Positions 42,459 through 53,318 of a stretch of DNA of 64,000 bases are shown here, one piece after another. Location: the NCBI GenBank assembly GCA_041640815.1, contig JBEPZO010000003.1, positions 7,713-71,712 on the forward strand, read 5' to 3'. A model generated the notes under the pieces. The model worked only from the letters and a program-made list of their open reading frames with translations. It searched no databases and had not been told where the DNA came from. The number at the start of each line of letters is the position of its first letter. Positions within the stretch are counted from its first letter, which is position 1. A program made the position numbers and the translations under genes. Source of the DNA: JANWZL01 sp041640815. Its GTDB lineage: Bacteria > Pseudomonadota > Gammaproteobacteria > Burkholderiales > Thiobacillaceae.

Positions 42459-43288
42459 TGCGGCGGCGAAAGGTGTTGGGTTGGCGGATCATGCGCGTCG
42501 ATGGCGGCGCGCAGGCCGGCGACCAGGTCGCGCACGTTTTCGAGCAGGGTCGCGCGCGGTGAGCGCTCGATCTCTTGCACCACGCGGCTGCCGATGACCA
42601 CCGCATCGGCAAGCTGCGCCACTCGGCGAGCAGTCTCGGCATCGCGGATGCCGAAGCCCACACCGATGGGCAGATCGGTGTGGGCGCGGATGCGCGGCAG
42701 CCTTGCCGCCACCTCGGCGAGATCGAGGCGATCGGCACCGGTGACCCCCTTCAAGGAGACGTAGTAGATGAAGCCGCTGGCCTGGCGGGCGATGGCTGCG
42801 ACGCGCGCCTCGGGGGTGGTTGGCGCGAGCAGGAAGATGGCGTCCAGGCCATTTTTCATCAAGTTGGCGGCAAACTCGGCCGCCTCCTCGGGTGGGTAAT
42901 CCACCGTCAGCACGCCGTCTACGCCTGCCGTGCGGGCCGCCTGGCAAAAGTGTTCCTGCCCCATGGCCTCGATCGGATTGGCGTAGCCCATGAGCACCAC
43001 AGGGGTATCGCTGTCGCTGCCACGGAATGCCTCAACCATGGCCAGGACCTGGCGCAGGCTCACGCCGTGCCGCAAGGCGCGCTCCGAGCTGCGCTGGATG
43101 GTCGGACCATCGGCCATGGGGTCGGAAAAAGGCACCCCCAATTCGAGGATATCTGCCCCTGCCGCAACCAGGGTGTGCAGCAAGGGCACGGTGAGGGCGG
43201 GCTCGGGATCGCCGGCGGTGATGAAGGGGATGAGCGCCTTGCGGCCCTGCGCCTTGAGGCTGGCGAAACGTTGGGCGATGCGCGACAT
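42455..43288 (-). CDS. trpA: Tryptophan synthase alpha chain
   Basis: TrpA converts indole-3-glycerol phosphate to indole, which is channelled to TrpB. The 277-residue product starts at the ATG at 43288; a TTG at 43303 overlapping the trpB stop is an alternative. Catalytic Glu lies in ILELGVPFSDPMADGP, Asp in the GVDGVLTVDYP region, and the phosphate loop near GVGFGI. Gene order trpF-trpB-trpA-accD is conserved in Betaproteobacteria. Confidence 0.97.
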   Translation of the reverse strand: MSRIAQRFASLKAQGRKALIPFITAGDPEPALTVPLLHTLVAAGADILELGVPFSDPMADGPTIQRSSERALRHGVSLRQVLAMVEAFRGSDSDTPVVLMGYANPIEAMGQEHFCQAARTAGVDGVLTVDYPPEEAAEFAANLMKNGLDAIFLLAPTTPEARVAAIARQASGFIYYVSLKGVTGADRLDLAEVAARLPRIRAHTDLPIGVGFGIRDAETARRVAQLADAVVIGSRVVQEIERSPRATLLENVRDLVAGLRAAIDAHDPPTQHLSPPQ

Positions 43289-43299
43289 GGGTCTGATGC

Positions 43300-44560
<1,261 letters not shown>

Positions 44561-44574
<14 letters not shown>

Positions 44575-45181
44575 TGCGCACCTCTCGAATGAATCTGGCG
44601 ATCCGGCCTGCGTCCTTGATGCCCTTGTCGACCTCCACCCCGCTGGAGACATCGACGGCCCACGGCCGCACACGGCGAACCGCTTCGGCAACGTTGTCGG
44701 GGGTGAGCCCGCCGGCCAGGATGATCGGCCGGGGCAAGTCGGGAGGGATCAAGTCCCAGTCGAAGCGCTGACCGGTGCCGCCGGGGCTGCTGGGGTGATA
44801 GGCATCCAGCAGTAGGCCGCGCGCGCCGGCATAGACGTTGGCGTATTGTAGCAAATCCGTCTCTGGCCTCACCCGCACCGCCTTGAGGTAAGGGATGCCG
44901 AAAGCGGCGCAGAATGCGGGCGGCTCATCGCCATGGAACTGCAGCAGATCTGGGCGCATAAGCTGCAGCACCGCCCGCACCTCGGATGGCGTCGGATCCA
45001 CAAACAGGGCTACGGTCGTCACGAAAGGCGGCAGCACTTGAGTGATCGCCGCCGCCTGTTCCACGCTCACCCGCCGCGGACTGGCGGCGGCGAACACCAG
45101 GCCGATGGCATCGGCCCCGGCATGCGCCGCCGCCAGCGCGTCTTCGATGCGGGTGATGCCGCAGATCTTCACCCGGGTCAT
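44561..45181 (-). CDS. trpF: Phosphoribosylanthranilate isomerase
   Basis: TrpF isomerises N-(5-phosphoribosyl)anthranilate in tryptophan synthesis. The 206-residue TIM barrel starts MTRVKICGITRIEDALAA with the catalytic Cys in KICG. The general acid Asp lies in the LLDAYHPSSPGGTGQRFDW segment, and the phosphate loop is LAGGLTPDNV. trpC, trpD and trpE are not in the window. It follows truA. Confidence 0.96.
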
Positions 45182-45197
45182 GGCCTAAAAAAGCATC

Positions 45198-45995
45198 TTA
45201 TGCGAATAGCGCCGGCATGAGGTCACGCGCGGCCGGCTCTGGCAAGCCCCACACAGGATCATAGCGCACGCCGGTGAGATAAAGGCCCTCCGCAGCAAAG
45301 GTCGCCGCCCCTAGGGTACGGTTGCGACTGGCAAGCAGCTCGGCAATCCAGTCAGGCGACCGACGCCCAAGACCGACCCAAACCAGGGCCCCCACCATGT
45401 TGCGCACCTGGTGGTGGAGGAAGGCATTGGCGCTGAATTCGAACACGACGAAGTCCCCAATGCGTTTGACGCTCGCCCGGCGTAGTTCGCGCACCGCCGA
45501 GCGCGCCTGACACTCCGCCGCCCGGAAGGCGGAGAAATCGTGCCAGCCCAGTAGATGGGCCGCAGCGGCCGCCATCTTATCGGTGTCAAGCCGCGCATGG
45601 ACCCAGCCGACGCGGCCAGCGAGGACGGCCGGTCGCACCGGGTGATCGAGCAGAACATAACGGTAGCTGCGCTCTTTGGCCGCATGCCGGGCATGGAAGT
45701 GGTCGGCCACCTGGCGCGCCCACAGGACGGCCACGCTGGCGGGCAGCAGGGCGTTGACCCCACGCACCCAGGCGCTATCCGGGCGCGCGTGGATGGCATC
45801 GAAATGCACCACTTGGGCCAGGGCATGCACCCCGGCATCGGTGCGCCCTGCCACCACGGTCTGCACCGGCTGGCCATGGATATGGCTCAAGGCCTGCTCC
45901 AGGACGTCCTGGACGGCGCAGCCGGCGGGTTGGGTTTGCCAGCCGCAGAAGGCCCGCCCGTCGTATTCGAGCCCCAAGGCTATGCGTACAGCCAC
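45198..45995 (-). CDS. truA: tRNA pseudouridine(38-40) synthase TruA
   Basis: TruA makes pseudouridine in the anticodon arm of many tRNAs. The GTG at 45995 gives 265 residues and the family start RIALGLEYDGRAFCGWQ. The catalytic Asp lies in AGRTDAGVHALAQVVHF. Further motifs are YRY, FSAFRA and NAFLHHQVRNMVG. The start overlaps the upstream EcfT-like gene by 16 bp. Its place before trpF is standard for the group. Confidence 0.94.
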   Translation of the reverse strand: MAVRIALGLEYDGRAFCGWQTQPAGCAVQDVLEQALSHIHGQPVQTVVAGRTDAGVHALAQVVHFDAIHARPDSAWVRGVNALLPASVAVLWARQVADHFHARHAAKERSYRYVLLDHPVRPAVLAGRVGWVHARLDTDKMAAAAAHLLGWHDFSAFRAAECQARSAVRELRRASVKRIGDFVVFEFSANAFLHHQVRNMVGALVWVGLGRRSPDWIAELLASRNRTLGAATFAAEGLYLTGVRYDPVWGLPEPAARDLMPALFA

Positions 45996-46576
45996 GCCAC
46001 CCCCAGCAGCATGAGGCTGAGCACGCACCAATCAGTGAGGCGATAAGGCCGCACGGCAAGCTCGACGCTGCCGGGTTCGCGCTCGTCGGCTGCTCGAGCC
46101 GCGAGCAGATCGCGTAGCGCCGCTAGACCCTCGGCGCGTTGCATCGCCGTGAGGGTGAGCATCAGGCGCACCGCCACGCGATCGCGATCGACCCCCACGG
46201 CCGTGAAGGGACGCAGCAGACTGTATAGCCCTGCCATGAGATCGACAAGCGGCATGCGCAGCACGAGGGCGTCGAGCAGCACGAGCAGCAAGCCAAGCCG
46301 CCAGGCCTGCACGAGACCCTGTAGGAGGCCCTCGCGGCTGGGTGAGTAGTGCGCTAGCCCCGCGACCAGGGCATCACCCGGCAGACTGTAGCCATACATG
46401 ACGAGCGTGAGCATTAGCAGCCAACGGGTCCGCCGCAACAGGCGCATCACCTCCCCCGCCCGGCCATGGCTGACGATGCCCAGGGCCAGGCTCAAGCCCG
46501 CAAGCTGCGCCAAACCCAGCGCCGGGACCACCAGGGCGGCCAGTACAAAGCTTAAGATGCGGATGCCTGGGTGCAG
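45980..46576 (-). CDS. CbiQ/EcfT-like membrane protein, start codon uncertain
   Basis: A hydrophobic protein with four to five membrane segments, resembling the transmembrane T component of energy-coupling-factor transporters. The recognisable N-terminus LHPGIRILSFVLAALVV begins about 15 residues before the first usual start codon, a GTG at 46531. Between the in-frame fimV stop (46589-46591) and that GTG there is no ATG, GTG or TTG, so a CTG at 46576 is used here as the provisional start. No ATPase (EcfA) or substrate-binding S component is adjacent, so it may be a solitary T-like protein. It sits between fimV and truA and overlaps truA. Confidence 0.6.
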   Translation of the reverse strand: MHPGIRILSFVLAALVVPALGLAQLAGLSLALGIVSHGRAGEVMRLLRRTRWLLMLTLVMYGYSLPGDALVAGLAHYSPSREGLLQGLVQAWRLGLLLVLLDALVLRMPLVDLMAGLYSLLRPFTAVGVDRDRVAVRLMLTLTAMQRAEGLAALRDLLAARAADEREPGSVELAVRPYRLTDWCVLSLMLLGVAWLYA

Positions 46577-46588
46577 CGTGGCAACGAC

Positions 46589-49207
46589 CTACGCAACCTC
46601 ACTGAGTAATTTCTTGGCCGTGTCGCGCTGCTGGCTGTCGCCATCGTTCAACACCTCTTGCAGGATCTCGCGCGCCCCCTCGAGATCCCCCATCTCAATA
46701 TAGGCCCTAGCGAGATCGAGCTTGGTGTTATTTTCCTCCCAGATTTCCGGATCAATCTCGGTTGGCGCCTCCTCCGTGCGCACGCTCTCGGCCTCATCCT
46801 CCGCAGCCTTTTCAGAAGCGGCACTCTGGGTCTCGTCTAACTCACCGCGCGCGCCATTTCGCTCCGCTGGCTCACTGAGCTCCAAGTCAATGGCGCTAAG
46901 ATCTAGATCCCACGGTGCCAGCGAGTTTTCGTCCTCCTCAAGCATGGCTGTGGCCTCGGTGCTCTCTACCGTGGGAGCTGGTCCTTCTTCAGCAACGATC
47001 GGTTCGGCAGGCTTGGCCTCTGCTGTAGTCAGTTCGGCCCCCTCTTTTTCTTCATCTACAAGGTTAAGCGCCGCTGGGGAAGATGAGGTCGCACCTGTCT
47101 GAGCGGATAATGGTTCGAGTGTGCTCGCCTCAATCACCGCTATATCATTCTCCAGGGGGCGATCGACAGGAGGCGCTGGCGCTGGAGTTTCCGCCTGCAA
47201 CATCGCTAATTCAGCTGGTGGCTCGATACCACCTTCAGTGCTGACCGCGGGGGCCACTAAAGGCTGCTCAGCCACTTTTTCCTCAGGGACTGTCTCAGCT
47301 GTAACCTCAGCCTCTGGCTCAACCAAAAGCTGGCTTGACGGTTCTTCTTCGGTATAGGGAAGCGTGTCGATGACCGGAGAAGTTGCTACAGGAGCATCCT
47401 GGGCTTGGGCGTATGCGTCTGCTTCTTTGGCGGCTAATCCAGCAACGGCCACTGCGGCAGCGGCCGCTGGTGCCGCCGAGCTAGCCTCGACCACTGCCAT
47501 ACGGTACAAGGGGTTGTCCGGATCTATGCTACGTCCCATCTCGGCGACTTTCTGCCAGATCTCGCTACCAGCACCCACCCTAGCATAGAGTGCCCGCGCC
47601 TGTGCCTCATAGGCGAGCCGGTCCCTGCGCGCTGCGTAGATTTCCAGCAGCTTGAGCGCAATCTCGTGCCGATTGGGATCTTTATTTAGCGCTTCTTTCA
47701 GGATTTCTTCCGCCTGGGCATCACGGCCATAGGCGATATAAACCTCAGCCTCAGCGATGGGATCAACCTCATGCGCATCGATGGTCCCCATACCCAAGCG
47801 GCTAAAATCGGTCATCAGCGCAGTCCCCTCTGTGGGCGCACCAGACGCTTTCGCATCTGCGCGCGTCTGAGCGCTATCCCTCGTCCGACCACTGACTCCT
47901 AGGGTCTTGCTCGGTTGAGTCTTCCGCTGCCGGTGCTTGTGCCAAGACATCCCCGCCAGCACGAGGGTGAGCAATCCCGCAGCGGTAAGACCAACAAGAT
48001 ATAGAGGGTTGTCAAACAAAATCGCCCACCAGGCCGACTCGGCCCCCCTAAGGTCTGGGGAGGGAGGTGTCAGTCCAGGGGTTGGCTCTTTCGCTGTTGC
48101 AGAGGGAGCAACCGGTGCCGGTGGGGGCGGAGCCACCTCCTCTCGACGGGCAGCCTGTTCCTCAGCTTTCAAGCGTAGAAGGCGTTGCAAATCCTTGATG
48201 GTGCGCTCAAGCTGGTCAATGCGCTCCTGTGCCTCTTTCAGCGCTCGAGCCTTGGCAGCAAGCTCCTCCTCTAGGGATTGGATACGCGCCAACGCCTTGC
48301 CAACCTGTGGCTCACCACGGGAGAGCTTAAGCACATCCTCAACAGGCTTTGCCGGTGTCAGCGTCCGGTTTTCAGACTTGGGCTGAATGCGACCGCCGGC
48401 GGCATCATGGCTAAGACTGGCCGCTTGGGAGGCGGCCTCTGCCAACCGCGCCCGAGAGGACTTCCACGCCTTGACCTGCAGTTGCACCTCCCGGATGGCA
48501 ACCATGGGATCGATGAGCAGAACTTCTTCGCGCTCAGGGATGACGAGGGTTACCCCACGCTTGAGACGATTCATGTTCCCACCAAGGAACGCTGATGGAT
48601 TTTGAGCGTAGATAGCCAGCATCATCTGCTCTGTGGATGCATCCGCCGGCCTGGTCTTATTGGCGATGGCGTTAAGGGTCTCACCACGGCGTACCGGCCC
48701 ATAGCGCCCTGCCCGATCTGACTCAGCCGACTCCTTAGGTAAAGCATCCTCTTTGGCAGGTTGCTTGACTAAAGCAGCTGCGACTGGTGGTGCATCCTCT
48801 TTAGATTTGGCCTCGGCCGGTGGGTCAAGCAATAGCGTGTACTCACGAATAAGACGGCCAGCGCTCCAGTTCAACTCGATGAGCAAATCGAGAAAAGGCT
48901 CAGCGATCGGTGAGGTAGAGGTGATACGTATGACTGGCTGACCATCATGACGCCGTTCGACTTCAAAACGCAGCGCATTGAGAATCTCAGCGCGCTCGAT
49001 GCGGGCCTGTCGAAAGGCTTCAGCGCTGGCGAGACGAGCACTCACCGTACCGAGTTCTTCACGCTGAACGTCGACTAACTCTATCTCAGCGCGTAATGGC
49101 TGCCCCAGGGCGGAAAAGATAGCCAGTTTGCCCAGACCAACCGCTTCCGCATGCAAAGCGATAAAGCCGATGAAAAGAAAGACACTATGCAGAACGAAAC
49201 GGTACAT
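46589..49207 (-). CDS. fimV: FimV-like polar hub protein
   Basis: FimV organises the cell pole and type IV pilus function in Proteobacteria. From the ATG at 49207 the product is 872 residues. It has a signal peptide (to about 21), the conserved FimV N-terminal region GKLAIFSALGQPLRAEIEL, a LysM peptidoglycan-binding domain at about 168-224, a coiled coil at about 305-355, and one membrane helix at about 396-420. A long acidic cytoplasmic part contains TPR-like helices. It ends with the FimV C-terminal motif LDLARAYIEMGDLEGAREIL. Frames upstream of 49207 add nothing conserved. It is AT-richer than its neighbours, mostly from the acidic repeats. Confidence 0.9.
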   Translation of the reverse strand: MYRFVLHSVFLFIGFIALHAEAVGLGKLAIFSALGQPLRAEIELVDVQREELGTVSARLASAEAFRQARIERAEILNALRFEVERRHDGQPVIRITSTSPIAEPFLDLLIELNWSAGRLIREYTLLLDPPAEAKSKEDAPPVAAALVKQPAKEDALPKESAESDRAGRYGPVRRGETLNAIANKTRPADASTEQMMLAIYAQNPSAFLGGNMNRLKRGVTLVIPEREEVLLIDPMVAIREVQLQVKAWKSSRARLAEAASQAASLSHDAAGGRIQPKSENRTLTPAKPVEDVLKLSRGEPQVGKALARIQSLEEELAAKARALKEAQERIDQLERTIKDLQRLLRLKAEEQAARREEVAPPPPAPVAPSATAKEPTPGLTPPSPDLRGAESAWWAILFDNPLYLVGLTAAGLLTLVLAGMSWHKHRQRKTQPSKTLGVSGRTRDSAQTRADAKASGAPTEGTALMTDFSRLGMGTIDAHEVDPIAEAEVYIAYGRDAQAEEILKEALNKDPNRHEIALKLLEIYAARRDRLAYEAQARALYARVGAGSEIWQKVAEMGRSIDPDNPLYRMAVVEASSAAPAAAAAVAVAGLAAKEADAYAQAQDAPVATSPVIDTLPYTEEEPSSQLLVEPEAEVTAETVPEEKVAEQPLVAPAVSTEGGIEPPAELAMLQAETPAPAPPVDRPLENDIAVIEASTLEPLSAQTGATSSSPAALNLVDEEKEGAELTTAEAKPAEPIVAEEGPAPTVESTEATAMLEEDENSLAPWDLDLSAIDLELSEPAERNGARGELDETQSAASEKAAEDEAESVRTEEAPTEIDPEIWEENNTKLDLARAYIEMGDLEGAREILQEVLNDGDSQQRDTAKKLLSEVA

Positions 49208-49434
49208 CGTTACGCCCAGTGGCAATCCATCTCCATACTTAAACCTGGCGTGTAGCACTTTGAATCGCGCAATTGTAACCGCAGATGCCGACAAAACACG
49301 ATGCAGTAACGTAATCTTGCCCAGCGAGCGGTTCAGAGAGTCCTACGCGATTTGTTATTGCCGACGTCACAATTGCATCCGCAGCTATCACAGCTCTGTT
49401 GCTCTGCCGTAGGGTTCCTAATGCAAAGTTATCT

Positions 49435-50391
49435 TTAATTCCTCTGAGATTCAATCAGTTTTTCTACGCCTCGGCAGAGCTGTAAGGCCTCCAACCGGGA
49501 ATGATCGTAGGTAAGCCAGAAAGAGAAACACCCTGCGTCCGCATCTTCCAGCCTGAGTCGCCCCAGCACGACATCCGTGCTATCGACGCCATCGGTGGCG
49601 GGCGTCGGCGCAGCCCCAGGCAGAGTACCCTCCATGACCAGCACGCCTGGTACCCGCGCCAGCCGCGCGCGTAGCCTTTCACGCTCCAGACCGCCAGCAG
49701 CGCGGCCATGCAAGGCGACCACGCCGCCGTGGAAGGTGGGTATCCATGCCGCGGTGAGTTGCGCGACCATCTCCTCCCCCCAGATCCCTTGCAGCGCATG
49801 CGCAAGACTACGCTCCAGGGCGCTTAGGCCATCCTCACCGATCTCCCCTACTTGCGGCAGCAGGTTGAAGGCGATCTGGACGGGGAAGACCTCGGGCTCG
49901 ATCGCCTCCAGCGCGAACAGGGCACGCGACTGCCGCGCCAGTTCATCGACCCCGCCTCGCCCTCGCGCCGCGACGGGCAGGCCAATGAAGCCCGACAGAC
50001 GCCGCAAGCCGGCATCGCCCACGAGCGGCAGGAGCACGCGCGCAATCGCCGCCATCGGTGCAGACTGCACCTCGATGAGCTGACCGGCGGGAGCGGTGGC
50101 AAGCCCCTCCACGGCCACCAGGCGACAGCCACGCGCGATAAGATCGCGCGCCAGACGCATCGCCGACGGCGTGCGTGCAGCGAAGATCACCGCCTTTAGC
50201 GTCGACCAGTCGACCTCGTCGGCACGCTGGCAGGGGAGCTCGGCTTCGCCGTAGCGGACACAGCCCTCTGCCTCTTCCAGGCTGACGGGCAGGATCGCTG
50301 CCGGCGCCTGGGCAGACTGCGCCAGCGCTTCCAGCAGCGCCTCGCCGACCGGGTCATCGGCGCCGACGACGGCGATGGGTCGAGGGTCCAC
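49435..50391 (-). CDS. usg: Usg-1 homologue (aspartate-semialdehyde dehydrogenase-like)
   Basis: This Asd-related protein is usually encoded beside asd but has lost the Asd active site. The GTG at 50391 gives 318 residues; a TTG at 50406 overlapping the asd stop is also possible. The Rossmann start IAVVGADDPVGEALLEAL is intact. The usual Asd catalytic Cys in NCT is not present; the matching region reads as a plain hydrophobic stretch. The C-terminal dimerisation domain is recognisable by IAFNLLPQVGEIGEDG. Its role is unknown. It follows asd directly and precedes fimV. Confidence 0.82.
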   Translation of the reverse strand: MDPRPIAVVGADDPVGEALLEALAQSAQAPAAILPVSLEEAEGCVRYGEAELPCQRADEVDWSTLKAVIFAARTPSAMRLARDLIARGCRLVAVEGLATAPAGQLIEVQSAPMAAIARVLLPLVGDAGLRRLSGFIGLPVAARGRGGVDELARQSRALFALEAIEPEVFPVQIAFNLLPQVGEIGEDGLSALERSLAHALQGIWGEEMVAQLTAAWIPTFHGGVVALHGRAAGGLERERLRARLARVPGVLVMEGTLPGAAPTPATDGVDSTDVVLGRLRLEDADAGCFSFWLTYDHSRLEALQLCRGVEKLIESQRN

Positions 50392-50402
50392 GCCGGCCAG
50401 CT

Positions 50403-51518
50403 TCAAGCCTCCAGCAGGATGCGCAACATGCGCCGCAGGGGCTCGGCCGCCCCCCACAGCAGCTGGTCGCCGACGGTGAAGGCGGCCAGGTATTCTGGGC
50501 CCATGTTGAGTTTGCGCATACGTCCCACGGGCACCGTGAGAGTGCCGCTCACGGCGGCGGGAGTAAGCTGCGCCATGGTGATCTCACGCTCGTTGGGCAC
50601 CACCCGCACCCATTGGTTGTGGCTGGCGATGATGGCGTGGATGTCGTCAAGGGGGACATCGCGGGTGAGCTTGATGGTGAGCGCCTGGCTATGGCAGCGC
50701 ATGGCCCCGATGCGGACGCACAGGCCATCGATGGGGATGGGGTTGGCGCTGCGGCCAAGGATCTTGTTCGCCTCCACCTGTGCCTTCCACTCCTCCCTCG
50801 ACTGCCCGGTTTCCATCTGCGCGTCGATCCAGGGGATGAGCGAGGCGGCAAGCGGCACGGGCCAGGCATCCAGGGGGAAGCGGTCAGAGCGCAGAAAAGC
50901 GGTGACCTTGCGGTCGATCTCCAGGATGGCGGCAGCCGGGTCGTCGAGCAGGGCTTTGACCTCGGCGTGGATGGCGCCCATCTGCTCGAGCAGCTCGCGC
51001 ATGTTGCGCGCGCCGGCGCCAGAGGCGGCCTGGTAGGTCTGTGGCGCGATCCACTCCACCAGGCCGGCCTCGATGAGGCCGCCGATGGCCATCAGCATGA
51101 GCGACACCGTGCAGTTACCGCCGACATAGGTCTTCACCCCCCGGGCCAAGCCGTCCTGGATGAGCCTGCGGTTGACCGGGTCGAGGATGATGATGGCCTC
51201 CTCCTGCATGCGCAGCGTCGAGGCGGCATCGATCCAGTAGCCGTTCCAGCCCGCCTGGCGTAGTCTCGGATAGACCGCCTTGGTATAGTCGCCGCCCTGG
51301 CAGGTGATGATCACCTCCATCGCCTTGAGCGCGTCGATGGACATCGCATCCTTGAGCGGCGGCACCTCGCGGCCGATGTCCGGCCCCTGTCCGCCTGGGT
51401 TGGAGGTGGAGAAGAACACCGGTTCGATGAGGTCGAAATCGCCCTCCTCGCGCATGCGGCCCATGAGCACCGAGCCGACCATGCCGCGCCAGCCGACCAA
51501 GCCTACTGTCTTTTTCAT
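50403..51518 (-). CDS. asd: Aspartate-semialdehyde dehydrogenase
   Basis: Asd reduces aspartyl phosphate to aspartate semialdehyde for lysine, threonine and methionine synthesis. The 371-residue product starts MKKTVGLVGWRGMVGSVL with the NADP loop. The active-site Cys lies in VGGNCTVSLMLMAIGG, and the conserved active-site His in CVRIGAMRCHSQALTIKL. It lies between leuB and the Usg homologue, as in other Betaproteobacteria. Confidence 0.97.
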   Translation of the reverse strand: MKKTVGLVGWRGMVGSVLMGRMREEGDFDLIEPVFFSTSNPGGQGPDIGREVPPLKDAMSIDALKAMEVIITCQGGDYTKAVYPRLRQAGWNGYWIDAASTLRMQEEAIIILDPVNRRLIQDGLARGVKTYVGGNCTVSLMLMAIGGLIEAGLVEWIAPQTYQAASGAGARNMRELLEQMGAIHAEVKALLDDPAAAILEIDRKVTAFLRSDRFPLDAWPVPLAASLIPWIDAQMETGQSREEWKAQVEANKILGRSANPIPIDGLCVRIGAMRCHSQALTIKLTRDVPLDDIHAIIASHNQWVRVVPNEREITMAQLTPAAVSGTLTVPVGRMRKLNMGPEYLAAFTVGDQLLWGAAEPLRRMLRILLEA

Positions 51519-51545
51519 GTCGTCAACCTCTATTGCCGTGATCGA

Positions 51546-52607
51546 TCACAACGCCGCCACGACGGCATCACCCATGGCGCTGCAGGAGACGCGCTCGCAG
51601 CCCTCGGTCCAGATGTCGGCGGTGCGCAGCCCACGGGCGAGGACGCGCTTGACCGCCGTCTCGATGCGCCCGGCGGTAGCCTCGTCGTCGAAGCTGTAGC
51701 GGAACATCATCGCCAGCGACAAAATGGTGGCGAGCGGATTGGCCAGGTCACGACCGGCGATGTCGGGGGCGCTGCCGTGGATGGGTTCGTAAAGCCCTTT
51801 GTTGTGCGCGTCGAGCGAGGCCGAGGGCAGCATGCCGATGGAGCCCGAGAGCATGGCGGCCTCGTCGGAGAGGATGTCGCCGAACAGGTTGCCGGTGACG
51901 ATGACGTCGAACTGCTTCGGATTGCGCACCAACTGCATGGCGGCGTTGTCCACGTACATGGAGGTGAGCTCCACCTCGGGGTAATCCTTCGCCACCTCGG
52001 CCACCACATCGCGCCACAGCTCGGAACACTCCAGGACGTTGGCCTTCTCGACCGAACAGAGCCTTTTGCTGCGTTTCATGGCGATGCCGAAGGCCACGTG
52101 GGCCACGCGCCGGATCTCCGATTCCGAGTAGACCATGGTGTTGTAACCCACCCGTTCGCCATCTCTGACCTCGATGCCGCGCGGCTGCCCGAAGTAGACA
52201 TCGCCAGTGAGCTCGCGCACGATCATGATGTCTAGCCCGGCCACCACCTCCGGCCGCAAGGTCGAGGCGCTGGCAAGCTCGGGATAGAGCAGCGCCGGCC
52301 TGAGGTTGGCGAACAGGTTGAGTGCCTTGCGGATGCGCAATAGCCCGCGCTCCGGGCGCAGCGGGCGCGGCAGCTGATCGTACTGCGGGCCGCCCACTGC
52401 CCCCAGTAGCACGGCGTCCGCCTGCTGTGCGAGCTTGAGCGTAGCCTCCGGCAAGGGGTCGCCTACTGCATCGTAGCCCGCGCCCCCGATGGGGGCGAGC
52501 TCGGTTTCGAGCTTGAGTCCATCGCGCCTGAGGGCGTCGAGCACCTTCATCGCCTGCGCGACGATCTCCTTGCCGATGCCGTCTCCCGGCAACACTGCAA
52601 TCTTCAT
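51546..52607 (-). CDS. leuB: 3-isopropylmalate dehydrogenase
   Basis: LeuB oxidises and decarboxylates 3-isopropylmalate in leucine synthesis. The 353-residue product begins MKIAVLPGDGIGKEIVAQAMKVL. The substrate Arg and Tyr lie in MIVRELTGDVYFGQPRG, and the metal-site Asp residues in VTGNLFGDILSDEAAML. The C-terminal NAD region GSAPDIAGRDLANPLATILS is typical. leuD is 45 bp upstream and asd 27 bp downstream. Confidence 0.97.
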   Translation of the reverse strand: MKIAVLPGDGIGKEIVAQAMKVLDALRRDGLKLETELAPIGGAGYDAVGDPLPEATLKLAQQADAVLLGAVGGPQYDQLPRPLRPERGLLRIRKALNLFANLRPALLYPELASASTLRPEVVAGLDIMIVRELTGDVYFGQPRGIEVRDGERVGYNTMVYSESEIRRVAHVAFGIAMKRSKRLCSVEKANVLECSELWRDVVAEVAKDYPEVELTSMYVDNAAMQLVRNPKQFDVIVTGNLFGDILSDEAAMLSGSIGMLPSASLDAHNKGLYEPIHGSAPDIAGRDLANPLATILSLAMMFRYSFDDEATAGRIETAVKRVLARGLRTADIWTEGCERVSCSAMGDAVVAAL

Positions 52608-52652
52608 GCACCGATCTCCAGATTTGCCTCGCTTCGCGCTAGTGGCAACGGG

Positions 52653-53318
52653 CTAGGCAGCTTGTGATGCCGCGGCCGGCGCCTCGAACAGCCAGGGCGC
52701 TTCCTGACGGCGCCGCGCCTCATAAGCGCGGATCTTGTCGATATGCTGCAAGGTGATGCCGATGTCGTCCAGCCCGTTGAGCAGGCGGTGCTTGCGCTCG
52801 GCATCGACCTCGAAATGGATCGTCTCGCCGAAGGGTGTGGTGAGGGTCTGCGCCTCAAGGTCTACCCGCAAGCGGTAACCGGGGTTGGCCTCGACCTCTT
52901 GGAACAGCCGCTCCACAACCTCGGCCGGCAGGACGATGGGCAGCAAGCCGTTCTTGAAGCAGTTGTTGTAGAAGATGTCGGCGAAGCTCGGAGCGATAAG
53001 GACGCGGAAGCCATAGTCCTGCAGGGCCCAGGGGGCATGCTCGCGCGACGAGCCACAGCCGAAGTTTTCGCGTGTGAGCAAGATGCTGGCGCCTTGGTAA
53101 CGCGGCTGATTCAACACGAACTCGGGGTTGAGCGGCCGGCGGCTACAGTCTTGCCCCGGCTCGCCATGGTCCAGATAGCGCCATTCATCGAACAGGTTGG
53201 GTCCGAAGCCGGTGCGCTTGATGGACTTGAGAAACTGTTTCGGGATGATGGCGTCGGTGTCGACGTTGGCGCGATTCAGGGGCGCCACCAGGCCCTCATG
53301 GCGGATGAAAGGCTTCAT
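52653..53318 (-). CDS. leuD: 3-isopropylmalate dehydratase small subunit
   Basis: LeuD is the swivelling domain of isopropylmalate isomerase. The ATG at 53318 gives 221 residues. Family motifs are NVDTDAIIPKQFLKSI, ENFGCGSSREHAPWAL and FADIFYNNCFKNGLLPI. Its ATG overlaps the stop of the small entericidin gene. The longer frame extending to 53492 is a shadow of the upstream region. Confidence 0.96.
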   Translation of the reverse strand: MKPFIRHEGLVAPLNRANVDTDAIIPKQFLKSIKRTGFGPNLFDEWRYLDHGEPGQDCSRRPLNPEFVLNQPRYQGASILLTRENFGCGSSREHAPWALQDYGFRVLIAPSFADIFYNNCFKNGLLPIVLPAEVVERLFQEVEANPGYRLRVDLEAQTLTTPFGETIHFEVDAERKHRLLNGLDDIGITLQHIDKIRAYEARRRQEAPWLFEAPAAASQAA

